Below, in pieces: positions 18,062 to 27,200 of a stretch of 64,000 nt of DNA (position 1 is its first letter; each line of letters begins with the position of its first letter). Source of the DNA: an uncultured Bacteroidia bacterium (GTDB lineage: Bacteria; Bacteroidota; Bacteroidia; Bacteroidales; F082); NCBI GenBank assembly GCA_902801465.1, contig CADCIH010000003.1, positions 62,001 to 126,000 on the forward strand, written 5' to 3'. The notes beneath the pieces were generated by a model. The model saw nothing but the letters and a program-made list of their open reading frames with translations. It ran no database searches and was not told where the DNA came from. Made by a program: the position numbers and the translations under genes.

Positions 18062-18082
18062 TTCTTGAAATCTTTTGCGGGG

Positions 18083-18090
18083 CAAAGATA
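18083..18090 (-). promoter_or_regulatory. -7 box of manA
   Basis: TATCTTTG on the minus strand, matching TAnnTTTG, 22 bp before the manA ATG. The matching -33 region falls in the TTAAAAG repeat array at 18099-18130, which is also the upstream region of the divergent peptidase gene. Confidence 0.6.
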
Positions 18091-18098
18091 AGATAAAT

Positions 18099-18130
18099 AG
18101 TTAAAAGTTAAAGGTTAAAAGTTAAAAGTG
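18099..18130. repeat. 7-bp-period array in the manA/M20 divergent promoter region (GTTAAAA units)
   Basis: Units GTTAAAA, GTTAAAG, GTTAAAA, GTTAAAA lie exactly between the two opposed -7 boxes (18083-18090 minus and 18133-18140 plus), so a change in copy number would change the spacing upstream of both. Confidence 0.8.
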
Positions 18131-18132
18131 AT

Positions 18133-18140
18133 TACCTTTG
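18133..18140 (+). promoter_or_regulatory. -7 box of the M20 peptidase gene
   Basis: TACCTTTG matches TAnnTTTG, 21 bp before the ATG at 18162. Confidence 0.55.
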
Positions 18141-18161
18141 CGGCTATAATAGCTCAGCTTT

Positions 18162-19325
18162 ATGGAAAACCTCATTGAACTACGACATATTCTTCATGCT
18201 CACCCTGAACTCTCGGGGCGGGAGGCGTTGACTAACAAGATCTTGAACGAGTGGGTAAAGCAAACCCAGCCCGACCTGCTGATTGAGAGGATTGGAGGGT
18301 ATGGACTGGCGGCGGTGTATAGAAGTGGAAAACGAAAAACGGAAAACGGAAAACGGGTTTTGATACGAGGGGATATTGATGCGTTGCATATTCCTGAGCC
18401 GAACAACATTCCCTATCGCTCACAAAACACAGGTGTGTCACATAAATGCGGTCACGACGGGCATGCCACCATCCTCTGCGGACTGGCACAATGGCTGGGA
18501 GAACAGCGGCCTGATTGCGGCGAAGTGGTACTGTTGTTCCAGCCTGCGGAAGAGACGGGCCAAGGGGCAAAGGCCATTTTGGAGGATCCTTTATTTGAGC
18601 AGATCAAACCTGATGTGGCCTATGGACTTCACAACCTCCCAGGCTTTGACAAGGGCAAGATCATGGTTCGTCAGGGCTGTTTTGCCGCGGCTTCGTTTGG
18701 ACTGAAGCTGTGTTTCGACGGGCGCACTGCCCATGCCTCGCAGCCTGAGACGGGACACAACCCTTCGGAGTTGTTGGCTTTGCTCATCCACAATCTCGAA
18801 AAGAAACGCGAGCAACTGAAAGCAGTGAAGCCTTTGACCACCTTTGTCATCACCCATGCCACGCTGGGCGAGGAGACCTTTGGCGTTGCCCCTGGACATG
18901 CTGAGATCTGGCTCACCTTACGCAGTTACGACGATCGCAACCTCGAGGTGATGGCTTCCCAAATCATCGAGCTTTGCCGCGCCAAGGCCAAGGATTATTT
19001 GTTTGACTTCAGCTTTTCAGAACATGAGGCCTTCGCCGCCACCAATAGCGACGCCGAGTGCGTTCACGTGATTGAACAAGCCGCCAAAAACCTGGAGCTT
19101 AGCCTCGGCCATCTTAGCGAGCCCTTCCGTTGGTCTGAAGACTTCGGCAGGTTTGGCAGTGTATGTCCGATAGGGTTCTTCGGCATTGGCTCCGGGGTAG
19201 ATCAGCCAGCGCTACACAACCCTGAATTCGACTTCCCCGACGATATCCTGGAGGTGGGAATGACGATGTTTTGGGAGATTATCCGGCAGGAGTTAGACCA
19301 GCCGCATGATCTCGCTGACGATTGA
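18162..19325 (+). CDS. M20-family amidohydrolase/peptidase with a small repeat insertion
   Basis: 387 residues. Zinc-dependent M20D-type enzyme (hippurate or N-acyl-amino-acid hydrolase class). Motifs: RGDIDALHI, SHKCGHDGHATILCGLAQWL (metal Cys/His), PAEETGQGA (catalytic Glu pair), LHNLPGFDKGKI, and a dimerisation domain starting LCFDGRTAHAS. No signal peptide, so cytoplasmic. Residues about 55-65 (SGKRKTENGKR) are encoded by a 7-bp repeat in a loop before the RGDIDAL strand, lengthening it slightly. The 3' end overlaps the convergent nucleosidase gene by 33 bp. Substrate not determinable. Confidence 0.85.
   Translation: MENLIELRHILHAHPELSGREALTNKILNEWVKQTQPDLLIERIGGYGLAAVYRSGKRKTENGKRVLIRGDIDALHIPEPNNIPYRSQNTGVSHKCGHDGHATILCGLAQWLGEQRPDCGEVVLLFQPAEETGQGAKAILEDPLFEQIKPDVAYGLHNLPGFDKGKIMVRQGCFAAASFGLKLCFDGRTAHASQPETGHNPSELLALLIHNLEKKREQLKAVKPLTTFVITHATLGEETFGVAPGHAEIWLTLRSYDDRNLEVMASQIIELCRAKAKDYLFDFSFSEHEAFAATNSDAECVHVIEQAAKNLELSLGHLSEPFRWSEDFGRFGSVCPIGFFGIGSGVDQPALHNPEFDFPDDILEVGMTMFWEIIRQELDQPHDLADD
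18324..18356. repeat. 7-bp-period array inside the M20 peptidase gene
   Basis: Units AGTGGAA, AACGAAA, AACGGAA, AACGGAA, AACGGG. Same unit as in the aspartate kinase insertion, here only one arm. Confidence 0.8.
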
Positions 19326-20048
19326 CCTTGAATAGGCATTGGCGACTTCGAGGATGAACTTCCCGAAGTCGATACGGGCATTATGGTCGGCCGTGTCGCT
19401 GATGGTACGGATTACAGTGAATGGGGTCTCAAACTCGAGGCAGACTTGTGCCACGGCAGCACCTTCCATCTCCACGCAAAGAACATCCGGAAGCAGACCT
19501 AGAATCTCCTGGCGCTTTTCATTGCTATTAATAAATTGATCGCCCGAAGCAATGTCGCCAAAATACAGTTTCGGAGCGAGGTTGAAATCCTTCACAGCCT
19601 CCTCACCCACCATGTATTCAACTCCGCGTTCCAACAAATTCGAGACGGCCTTTCCCGCCAACTCCGTCAGATGGAAATCGCTACTCACATAGACTCTATT
19701 GAGCAATGGCAACTCGAAACGCGAGATGATGGGGCGAGCGTCGAGGTCGTGTTGCACAAGCCGTTTGGAGATGACGATGTCGCCCACCTTCAGGCCATCT
19801 GCCAGGGCGCCTGCCGTGCCGATGAAGAACAAATCCGTTACGCCAAATTCCTGTATTAATAAAGTTGCCGTGATAGTCGCCGCCACCTTGCCCCATTTGG
19901 AGAAGGCAACCACGCAGCGGACGTCGCCGATTTTACCCACCACAAACTCGCGGTTGGCAATGTTAACTATGGTTTTTTCTTTCAGAAGTGCCTTTACTTC
20001 ATCGATTTCCTGGGCCATCGCGCCCAAAATGCCAATATTCCTACTCAT
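19293..20048 (-). CDS. mtnN: 5'-methylthioadenosine/S-adenosylhomocysteine nucleosidase
   Basis: 251 residues. Hydrolyses MTA and SAH to adenine and the thioribose. Motifs: NIGILGAMAQEIDEVKALL at the start with the catalytic Glu (residue 14), FIGTAGALADGLKVGD, VCVEMEGAAVAQVC-type ribose-binding Glu and the catalytic Asp in ISDTADHNA. Length is slightly longer than the E. coli enzyme. Convergent with the M20 gene (33-bp overlap) and divergent from the LOG gene; -7 box TATCTTTG 16 bp upstream. Confidence 0.92.
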   Translation of the reverse strand: MSRNIGILGAMAQEIDEVKALLKEKTIVNIANREFVVGKIGDVRCVVAFSKWGKVAATITATLLIQEFGVTDLFFIGTAGALADGLKVGDIVISKRLVQHDLDARPIISRFELPLLNRVYVSSDFHLTELAGKAVSNLLERGVEYMVGEEAVKDFNLAPKLYFGDIASGDQFINSNEKRQEILGLLPDVLCVEMEGAAVAQVCLEFETPFTVIRTISDTADHNARIDFGKFILEVANAYSRSIVSEIMRLV

Positions 20049-20058
20049 TTTCTAGAAT

Positions 20059-20089
20059 TTTGATGCAAAGATAAAAAACATTACTTTTG
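20059..20089 (+). promoter_or_regulatory. Exact TTTG-N19-TAnnTTTG promoter of the LOG gene
   Basis: TTTG at 20059-20062 and TACTTTTG at 20082-20089, with 19 bp between. The ATG at 20105 is only 15 bp past the -7 box. On the other strand TATCTTTG (20072-20065) serves the nucleosidase gene, so the two promoters overlap. Confidence 0.75.
20065..20072 (-). promoter_or_regulatory. -7 box of mtnN
   Basis: TATCTTTG on the minus strand, 16 bp before the ATG at 20048; a TTTG lies 17 bp upstream of it (20093-20090). Confidence 0.6.
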
Positions 20090-20104
20090 CAAAAAATTGG
20101 TTTC

Positions 20105-20734
20105 ATGAAGAAAATTTGTGTTTTTTGCGGCAGCAGCATGGGTTTCGACCCTGTATATAAAGAAAAAGCCAAAGAATTGGGACAGGTTCTGGCTGACCGG
20201 CAGTGCGAGTTGCTTTACGGAGCAGGCAGTGTGGGACTGATGAAGACCATCGCCGACGTGATGCTCGAAAACCATTGCAAGGTGACCGGCACCATCACAC
20301 AGCACCTCATGAACATGCATGTCGGCCACGAAGGCATCGATGAGATGATCGTGGTGCAATCGATGGCCGAACGCAAGAAAGTCCTTGAGGACATGGCCGA
20401 TGGATTCATCGTCATGCCAGGGGGTATCGGGACCTTGGACGAGTTCTTCGAGGTTTATGTGCTCAGCCAACTGCGTGTATTCGACAAGCCTGTGGCGCTT
20501 TTCAACGTGAACGGCTATTACGACGGCATCGTTCAGTTTATCGACCATATCGCAAAGGAAGGCTTCATGCGCAAGGAACATGCCGAAAACCTCATCGTCA
20601 GCGACGATCCAAAGGATCTGCTTGACAAAATGGAACACTTCCAACCTGCCGACGTGACGAAATGGGTGGTGGAGATTAAGGAACAGGTGAGAGAACGGAA
20701 AACTGAAAACGGAAAACTGAAAACGGAAAATTAA
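20105..20734 (+). CDS. LOG-family protein (TIGR00730 Rossmann fold)
   Basis: 209 residues from the ATG at 20105; the longer TTG start at 20087 would overlap the -7 box. Lysine-decarboxylase-like fold now known as cytokinin riboside 5'-monophosphate phosphoribohydrolase; in bacteria it probably hydrolyses nucleoside 5'-monophosphates. Motifs: ICVFCGSSMGFDPVY, YGAGSVGLMKTIAD, ERKKVLEDMAD and the signature VMPGGIGTLDEFFE. The last 14 residues (RERKTENGKLKTEN) are encoded by a 7-bp repeat and are absent from the family fold. The next gene starts 10 bp later. Confidence 0.88.
   Translation: MKKICVFCGSSMGFDPVYKEKAKELGQVLADRQCELLYGAGSVGLMKTIADVMLENHCKVTGTITQHLMNMHVGHEGIDEMIVVQSMAERKKVLEDMADGFIVMPGGIGTLDEFFEVYVLSQLRVFDKPVALFNVNGYYDGIVQFIDHIAKEGFMRKEHAENLIVSDDPKDLLDKMEHFQPADVTKWVVEIKEQVRERKTENGKLKTEN
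20691..20732. repeat. 7-bp-period array forming the LOG C-terminal tail (GGAAAAC/TGAAAAC units)
   Basis: Units GGAAAAC, TGAAAAC, GGAAAAC, TGAAAAC, GGAAAAT followed by the stop codon. Confidence 0.82.
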
Positions 20735-20744
20735 CTGCTAAATT

Positions 20745-21803
20745 ATGATTATTATAGGGATTACGGGGACGTTAGGAGCTGGGAAGGGCACCATCGTCGA
20801 TTATTTGATCAAGGAAAAGGGCTTCGTGCATTATTCGGTACGGGCTTTCATCGCTGAACAGATTGAGAAACGCGGATTGGAGGTGAACCGCGACACGTTG
20901 ACTGCCATGGGCAACGAGTTGAGGGCAACCCACACGCCGAGCTATATCACCGACCAGCTCTTCGAACGCGCCAAGGCAGAGGGCAAGAACGCTGTCATTG
21001 AGAGTGTGAGGACTCCCGGTGAGATTGCCTCGCTCAGGCAAAAAGGCGAATTCTATCTCTTTGCCGTCGATGCCAACCAGCGCATCCGCTATGAACGCAT
21101 CCACTTACGTGGTTCGGAGACCGACCATGTGAGCTTCGAGACCTTCCAAGCCAACGAGGAGCGCGAGATGACTTCCACCGATCCCAACAAGCAGAACCTT
21201 GGCGAATGCATCAAGCAGGCTGACTTTGTGTTCATGAATGATGGCACCATTGAGGAGCTTCACGCCCAAGTGGAGAAGGTGCTCGAACAGCTTGAAAAAA
21301 AAACGGCACCCCAGCCTAAAGAACACGTCAGGCCCTCGTGGGACGACTATTTCCTGAATCTGGCCGACACTGTTTCAGAACGTGCCACCTGCAACCGTGG
21401 CCGTAGTGGCTGTGTCATTGTCAAGGACAAGCAGATACTGGTGACGGGCTACGTCGGATCACCCAAGGGTCTCCCCCATTGCGATGACGTGGGGCACTTG
21501 TTCCGCAAGGTCATCCACGAAGATGGCAGCATCACCCAACACTGTGTACGCACAGTGCATGCCGAGCAGAACGCCATCTGCCAAGCCGCTCGCCGAGGCA
21601 TCGCTTTGGACGGTAGCACCTTGTATTGCCGCATGACTCCCTGCCGCACTTGCGCCATGCTTATCATCAACTGCGGTATTGTCCGTGTGGTATGCGAACG
21701 CCGTTACCACGATGGCGCCGAGTCGGAAGAGATGTTCAAGCAAGTGGGCATCGAACTCGTATACAAGTATGACGAGGTTCAGCAGTACGAGAATCAGAAA
21801 TAA
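20745..21803 (+). CDS. Fusion of a P-loop nucleotide kinase-like domain with a dCMP deaminase domain
   Basis: 352 residues. N-terminal part (1-about 190) has Walker A GITGTLGAGKGTIVDYL and resembles dephospho-CoA kinase/adenylate-kinase-like ATPases. C-terminal part (about 200-350) is a zinc cytidine/deoxycytidylate deaminase: SWDDYFLNLADTVSERATCN, the VHAEQNAICQAA zinc/catalytic motif (about residue 271) and the PCRTCAMLI Cys pair (about 298-302). A dCMP deaminase would give dUMP for thymidylate synthesis. The kinase substrate is unknown; the fusion suggests it handles a pyrimidine nucleotide. Probably cotranscribed with the LOG gene, also a nucleotide enzyme. Confidence 0.83.
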   Translation: MIIIGITGTLGAGKGTIVDYLIKEKGFVHYSVRAFIAEQIEKRGLEVNRDTLTAMGNELRATHTPSYITDQLFERAKAEGKNAVIESVRTPGEIASLRQKGEFYLFAVDANQRIRYERIHLRGSETDHVSFETFQANEEREMTSTDPNKQNLGECIKQADFVFMNDGTIEELHAQVEKVLEQLEKKTAPQPKEHVRPSWDDYFLNLADTVSERATCNRGRSGCVIVKDKQILVTGYVGSPKGLPHCDDVGHLFRKVIHEDGSITQHCVRTVHAEQNAICQAARRGIALDGSTLYCRMTPCRTCAMLIINCGIVRVVCERRYHDGAESEEMFKQVGIELVYKYDEVQQYENQK

Positions 21804-22430
21804 TCAAATAATCCCGTGCTCAAGGGCGAAACGCACCATTTCCACTGAGGAGGAAAGACCTAATTTTTTAAATATATTTGTCTTATGTGAGTTTACAGCT
21901 CGAAGACTAATATGGTATTTGTCAGCCACTTCTTGGCCGCTCAAGCCCGAGCAGCAGGCTTCCACTATCTCCAACTCCCGTTTAGTAAGCAGGGCCGAGG
22001 ACTTTTTGTCGAGACGAGCATCCACAATGTCGCGTACCAACACGGCGAGGTCGCGACCGTAATAAGGCACCCCCTCCTCCACCGAATCGATGGCATCGAC
22101 CACCTCTTCCATCGGTCCGTTTTTGCTGATGAATCCATCGATACCTATTTGCATTAGTTGGATAATGGTATATTCCTTAGCTTCCATCGAGACAACGATG
22201 ATCTTGATATTGGGGTATTCGGCTCGCAGCCGTTGCGCCACCTCCACGCCGTTGGTTCCCGGCAGCAGGATATCCAATAGAATCAAATCGCAGGGCGTTC
22301 CGCTCATAAGCTTCTCGAATAGCGCATCGGCATTTGCCACATCAATGCTCACGCGATGCGTGGTGTCGGATAAGATGCTATGCAGTCCCAAACGGATGAG
22401 ATCGTGATCGTCGAGTAAAGCGATGTTCAT
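21804..22430 (-). CDS. NarL/LuxR-type response regulator
   Basis: 208 residues. Receiver domain with acidic pair LLDDHD (residues 5-10), phosphoacceptor Asp53 (LILLDILLPG), conserved Ser/Thr and Lys (VVSME, FISKNG), then a LuxR helix-turn-helix at about 145-205 (LTKRELEIVEACCSGLSGQE and VNSHKTNIFKKLGL). A DNA-binding transcription factor controlled by phosphorylation. Its partner is the histidine kinase gene 12 bp upstream on the same strand. Targets unknown. Confidence 0.92.
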   Translation of the reverse strand: MNIALLDDHDLIRLGLHSILSDTTHRVSIDVANADALFEKLMSGTPCDLILLDILLPGTNGVEVAQRLRAEYPNIKIIVVSMEAKEYTIIQLMQIGIDGFISKNGPMEEVVDAIDSVEEGVPYYGRDLAVLVRDIVDARLDKKSSALLTKRELEIVEACCSGLSGQEVADKYHISLRAVNSHKTNIFKKLGLSSSVEMVRFALEHGII

Positions 22431-22442
22431 GGGAAAGAGAGG

Positions 22443-24224
22443 TTAGGAGTTGGGGGCTGGGAGGGTGATCGTGACGGTGGTGCCCTCATTGATGGCGCTT
22501 TCCATCGTTAGATGACCATTATTCATTTTGACTAATTCGAGGCAAAGGGGCAGGCCGATACCGGTGCCGTTCTCGCCCGAAGTACCCATTGCCGAGAGAA
22601 CACGGTTCGACGAAGGAGCCAGCAGCTTCTTGACATGCTCCGCACTCATGCCGATGCCATGGTCGCGGACAAAGAATCCATTGGTCACTATGCCGACCTC
22701 GATGGTACTGCCTTGATGGGAGAATTTGATGGCGTTGCTAAGCAGGTTGCGCAGCACGACACGCATGGTCTCACGGTCGGCACTCACGAGCATTCGCCCA
22801 ACATGAGTCGTAATGGAGACGTCTTTCAGCTCACCAATACCCTTTAAATTGGCAACCGTATCGTTGATCAGACCGGCCAGGTCAAGGCGCATGGGCATCA
22901 ACTTGCGTTTGCCCAGTTGGAGCAAGGCCAACTCTTGAAGGTTGCCCAGCAGTTCAAGTTGGGAACCATTGCTGGCTAGGAGTTTCTTAAGAGAATCGTT
23001 CACCTCTCCTGTGGTGGTCTTGCAAAGCATCTGAAGCACCTGTTGTTGGGCGACCATCGGGTTGCGCAAGTCGTGGCTTAGTATGGTATAGTAACGGTCT
23101 TTTATTTGACTGGTTTCCTCCACCATCCGTTTACTGCGTTTCAGTTGGCCTACATAAAGGGCAAGGAGCAGCAGGGCCAGCAGGAACACAATCACCAAAG
23201 CCACAAGCCAGATAGTGTGCGTTTTCTGGGCTTGGATGGTCTGTTCCTGCAGGAGCAACTGTTGTTCTTTCTGCTGGGTGTCGTAACGCACTTGCCAAAG
23301 TGCCAGCTGGCGTTCCGTCTCTTCGTTCAGCATAGCCTCACTGAGGGCGGAAGCGCGTTCCGACATAGCCAAGGCATCTTGGAAACGACCTGCGTTCCGA
23401 TAATCATCCACCAAGTGACGGCAGGCTTCCATCTCCTGCTTCTTCATGCCGATGGCTTGTGCCAGCTGGGCTGTTTCTTCGTAGCGTCCAAGTTGCATCA
23501 AGGTAATCACTTCTGTAGCAGGATTTCCCGTCTCACGAGCAATCTGCAATGCCCGCTCGTTGAACTCGCGGGCTTGTTCATCGTCACCAATCTGTTTATA
23601 GATGTTGCCAAGTTGTGAGAGGCGCATTCCCATTTGGGCTTGCCGACCCAGTTCCGAATCGATTTTATAGGCATCTTTGGTTAGTTGCAGGGCTTGGGCG
23701 AGCAATTCCCTGCGTTCAGTCTCTGGAAGACCCATCGACTTTGCCACCAGCACTTCGCCCAACATGGCTTTGCGGATGGCCAGTGACTTCCCGGTATGTT
23801 CGGGATCTTCCTCCATCAATTCTTCTTCGAGGCGGATGGCTCGGTTGAGATAGCTGATGGCAACATCGTGTTTGCCCACCGAGGAATAGATGCCTGCCAA
23901 GTTGCCTAAGGAGGCAGAGAGGTTGCTTTTATCCCCTTGCGCCTCATCGTAACTCAGGCACAATTCTCCATAGTGAAGGGCTTGTTCATAGTCCCCGAGG
24001 CGGTGATAACAAAACAACAGGCAGGAATAGAACTCACATTGCAGTCCTATCGAGTCGTTGGGAACCAGCGCCAGGCCATCCTCGTTGATGCGGATGGCCT
24101 CGGGCAGATGGCCCGCCATAGCTTCGCTATAGGCGCTGTCGACAAGTTGCAACAATTCATCGCTGGTTTGTGCCGAAACTCTGACAGCGCCCAATAGCAA
24201 TAATACCAAAAACAGCCTCTTCAT
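22443..24224 (-). CDS. TPR-containing sensor histidine kinase
   Basis: 593 residues. Signal peptide (MKRLFLVLLLLGAVRVSAQ), periplasmic TPR region (about 20-300: LGNLAGIYSSVGKHDVAISY, LSQLGNIYKQIGDDEQA), a coiled segment, one transmembrane helix (IWLVALVIVFLLALLLLALYV, about 335-355), H-box LSHDLRNPMVAQQQ with His384, and a HATPase domain (N box NLLSNAIKFSH, G boxes VRDHGIGMS and GENGTGIGLPLC). Periplasmic TPR kinases of this type are common in Bacteroidota; the ligand is unknown. An exact promoter lies directly upstream with a leader of only a few bases. Confidence 0.9.
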   Translation of the reverse strand: MKRLFLVLLLLGAVRVSAQTSDELLQLVDSAYSEAMAGHLPEAIRINEDGLALVPNDSIGLQCEFYSCLLFCYHRLGDYEQALHYGELCLSYDEAQGDKSNLSASLGNLAGIYSSVGKHDVAISYLNRAIRLEEELMEEDPEHTGKSLAIRKAMLGEVLVAKSMGLPETERRELLAQALQLTKDAYKIDSELGRQAQMGMRLSQLGNIYKQIGDDEQAREFNERALQIARETGNPATEVITLMQLGRYEETAQLAQAIGMKKQEMEACRHLVDDYRNAGRFQDALAMSERASALSEAMLNEETERQLALWQVRYDTQQKEQQLLLQEQTIQAQKTHTIWLVALVIVFLLALLLLALYVGQLKRSKRMVEETSQIKDRYYTILSHDLRNPMVAQQQVLQMLCKTTTGEVNDSLKKLLASNGSQLELLGNLQELALLQLGKRKLMPMRLDLAGLINDTVANLKGIGELKDVSITTHVGRMLVSADRETMRVVLRNLLSNAIKFSHQGSTIEVGIVTNGFFVRDHGIGMSAEHVKKLLAPSSNRVLSAMGTSGENGTGIGLPLCLELVKMNNGHLTMESAINEGTTVTITLPAPNS

Positions 24225-24234
24225 TTCTCAAAGG

Positions 24235-24265
24235 CAAAGATATACATTATTTATTGTTTCACAAA
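24235..24265 (-). promoter_or_regulatory. Exact TTTG-N19-TAnnTTTG promoter of the histidine kinase
   Basis: On the minus strand TTTG (24265-24262), 19 bp, then TATCTTTG (24242-24235). The ATG at 24224 lies 10 bp after the box, so the transcript is nearly leaderless. The -33 part overlaps the last codons of the upstream 1443-residue gene. Confidence 0.75.
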
Positions 24266-27200
24266 GCGTAAGGCTTGGTTACCGCAACGGACCAGATAGA
24301 GGCCACTGGCCAGCTCTTCGATGCCGATTTCCTTATTGTCGGCAGCCGTGGTCACCTTCACCAGGTCGCCGAGGCTGTTGTAGATGCGCACCTCGCATTC
24401 GCCTTCGAGACCTTCGATGCGGATGCTCTCCTTGGCAGGGTTCGGGTAGACGCTCAGGGCAGGCTCGTTCATCTCGCCCACGCCCGTGCCCTTGAAGTAG
24501 GCCACCAAGGTAAGGTCGTTCGTCATCGTCACCGTGCGCGGGTTCTCCTTCACGCCGTCGTTCCAGAAGTCGAACTCGAAGCCCTCTTTCGGGAAGGCCT
24601 GCACCGTAGCGGTAGTTCCTTCCACATACACGCCGCCACCGCTCACCGAGCCCTCGTCCGTGTTGCAGATCAAGGTCAGGGTGTGGGTCACCACGGTGTT
24701 CGACTCGAAGTAGGCGCGGTAGGTCATGTCGCCGTTCACCGTGATGGTGCGCGGATTGTCCGTATTGTCGTCTTGCCAGCGGCGGAACACATAGCCGCTG
24801 AATGCCACCGCGCTGATCTCCGTCTGGGCTCCCTCCTCGAAGGTGCCGCCGCCGTTCACCGCACCCATCTCAGGATTCGAGCTCACCACTTCGATCGTAT
24901 ATTGATGTGTGTTGCTGAACGACGCCACGAACTCCTTGTCGCCGTCCACCGTCACCCTTCTCGGGTTCTCGGTGTTGCCGTCGTTCCACTGCACAAAGTG
25001 GGCGTAGGAGGCGGGATAGGCTGAGATCTCCACGATGGCGCCTGCAGGATAGGTGCCGCCGCCCATCACCGAGCCGAGGAACGGGTTGGCCGAGGTCACC
25101 GTCAGCGTATAGACATCTCCGCCGGCCGTCATGAACAGGGCGACATAGGTGGCGTTGCCTGTCACCGTGATCGTCCTCGGGTTCTGTGTGTTGCCATCCT
25201 GCCACTGCATGAACGTATAGTCCGCGGCCGGGGTTGCCGTCAGCGTTGCCATCGCGCCATAGGCGTACGTACCGCCGCCGCTCACCGTACCGCCCGCGGC
25301 CGGGGTGGCGTTGGTGGTGATGGTGTAGGACTGGGTGGTGAAGTAGGCCGTGAAGCTCATGTTGTTCGTCACCGTGACCGTTCTCGGGTTGGCGGTCACT
25401 CCGTCGTTCCACTCGCTGAAGGCGTAGCCCATGTTGGCAGTGGCGGTCAGCGTCACCGTGCTGCCCTCGGGGTAGGTGCCTGAGCCCTCAACCGAGCCGG
25501 CTCCCGCGGGAGAAACATAGGCCGACACCGTATAGTAAGTGGCGCCTGCATAGCTGAAGGTGGCCGTATAGGTGGCGTTGCCCGTCACCGTAACGGTGTG
25601 CGGGTTCTCGTTAGAGCCGTCGCTCCAGCCCACGAAGTCGTAGCCGCTGTATGGCGTGGCGTACAAGGTGGCGAGGTCGCCATATACAAAGGTGCCGCCG
25701 CCCGTCACGGAACCGCCTGTCACCGGGTTGGCCACCACTTGTATGGTGTAGGTGTTCTGGCTGAATTGGGCCGTAAAGGACATGTCGCCGTTCACTATAA
25801 CCGTGCGCGGGTTGGACATGTTGCCATCATTCCACTGCGTGAAGGTATAGCCCGGGTTGGCTGTCGCTGTCAGCACGATGCTTGTGCCTTCCTCGTAGGT
25901 ACCGCCGCCAGTTACTGTACCGGCTCCGTAGGGATTGACGTAAGTCGTGACATTGTAATAGGTCGTTCCTGCCTCGTTAAAGATGGCCGTATAGGAGACA
26001 CTGCCTATGACGGTGACGTTGCGTGGGTTATCGTTATTGCCATCGCTCCAGCCGGCGAACTCATAACCCTCAGACGGGGTGGCCGTCAAGGTAGCCGTCT
26101 CGCCGTAGTGGAAGGTACCGCCACCGGTTGCGGTGCCACCGTAGCTCGGGCTGGCATACACGCTAACAGTGTATTCCTCCTGCTCAAAATAGGCTGTGTA
26201 GGTGACATCATGTGTCACAGTTGTCGTAAAGGGGTTAAGTGTGCTGCCATTCTGCCATTGGGCAAAAGTGTATCCCACATTGGGGATGGCTTCGACAGTC
26301 ACCGACGATCCCTCCTGATAGGTGCCGCCGCCCGTCACCGAACCGGCGCCTGTCGGATTCACTTCCGTGGTGATGGTGTAGTAGTTGATCGGGGCCTCGC
26401 CGAAGTAGGCGGTATAGGTGGCGTTCTCTGTCACTGTGAAGCTGTAGCTGGCGTTGGTGCTCACCACGGTGCCGTTCTTCTTCCAGCTCTGGAATTGGTA
26501 GCCGCTGGCAGGTGTAGCCACAAGGGTGCAGGTGGCACCGGCGTTGTATGTGCCGCCGCCCGTCACCGTTCCCCAGCTGTTGTTGTTGGCGTTGGCGGTG
26601 ATGGTGTATTGTGCGATTTCTTCTTCAATGCGCACGTCATCGATAAACCATTTGTGGGCGCATGTACCTTCATAGTTAAAGCACAGGTTGATATCATGAC
26701 CTGCGTAGGCCGAAAGAGGAATCTCCACTTCTTCCCAGACACCCGGGAACTGCTGGTCCGTCCAAATCATGGTGTAGTAATGTGACGGATCGGGAACGCC
26801 GCTCTCGTCAACAGCAATCTTTACTTCATTCCACATATTGGCACCCGATGACTGGTTCTTCGAATAGAACTTCAGCACATAGTCGTGTCCAGCTGGCAGA
26901 GTGATCTTAGGGGTAAAGAGCATGCCTTTTTGGAGCACTCCCGACGGGCCCCAAGGATGAACCATGCACTGGCTTGAGCTGTCGTATTGCCAGCATTTGT
27001 TGCCACCGCTATGGTCGTCGTCGACGACATACCAGCAGGAGTTCAGACCGTTATCGAATGGTACAATGAAAGGCACTGTGGCATTGGCACCGCAAGGCAT
27101 CCAACTCTCAGTGACGCTGACCTCGTCAATATCCCATATAAGCACTGAATTCCCGGGACCAACACATTTGAAAGCAATGTAAATTGCCTGACCTTGATAG

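Noticed and set aside
25598..26785. 395-codon open frame on the plus strand
   Set aside because: Antisense to the InlB-repeat gene; the openness follows from its repeated GC-rich codons, and the translation shows no signal peptide or family.
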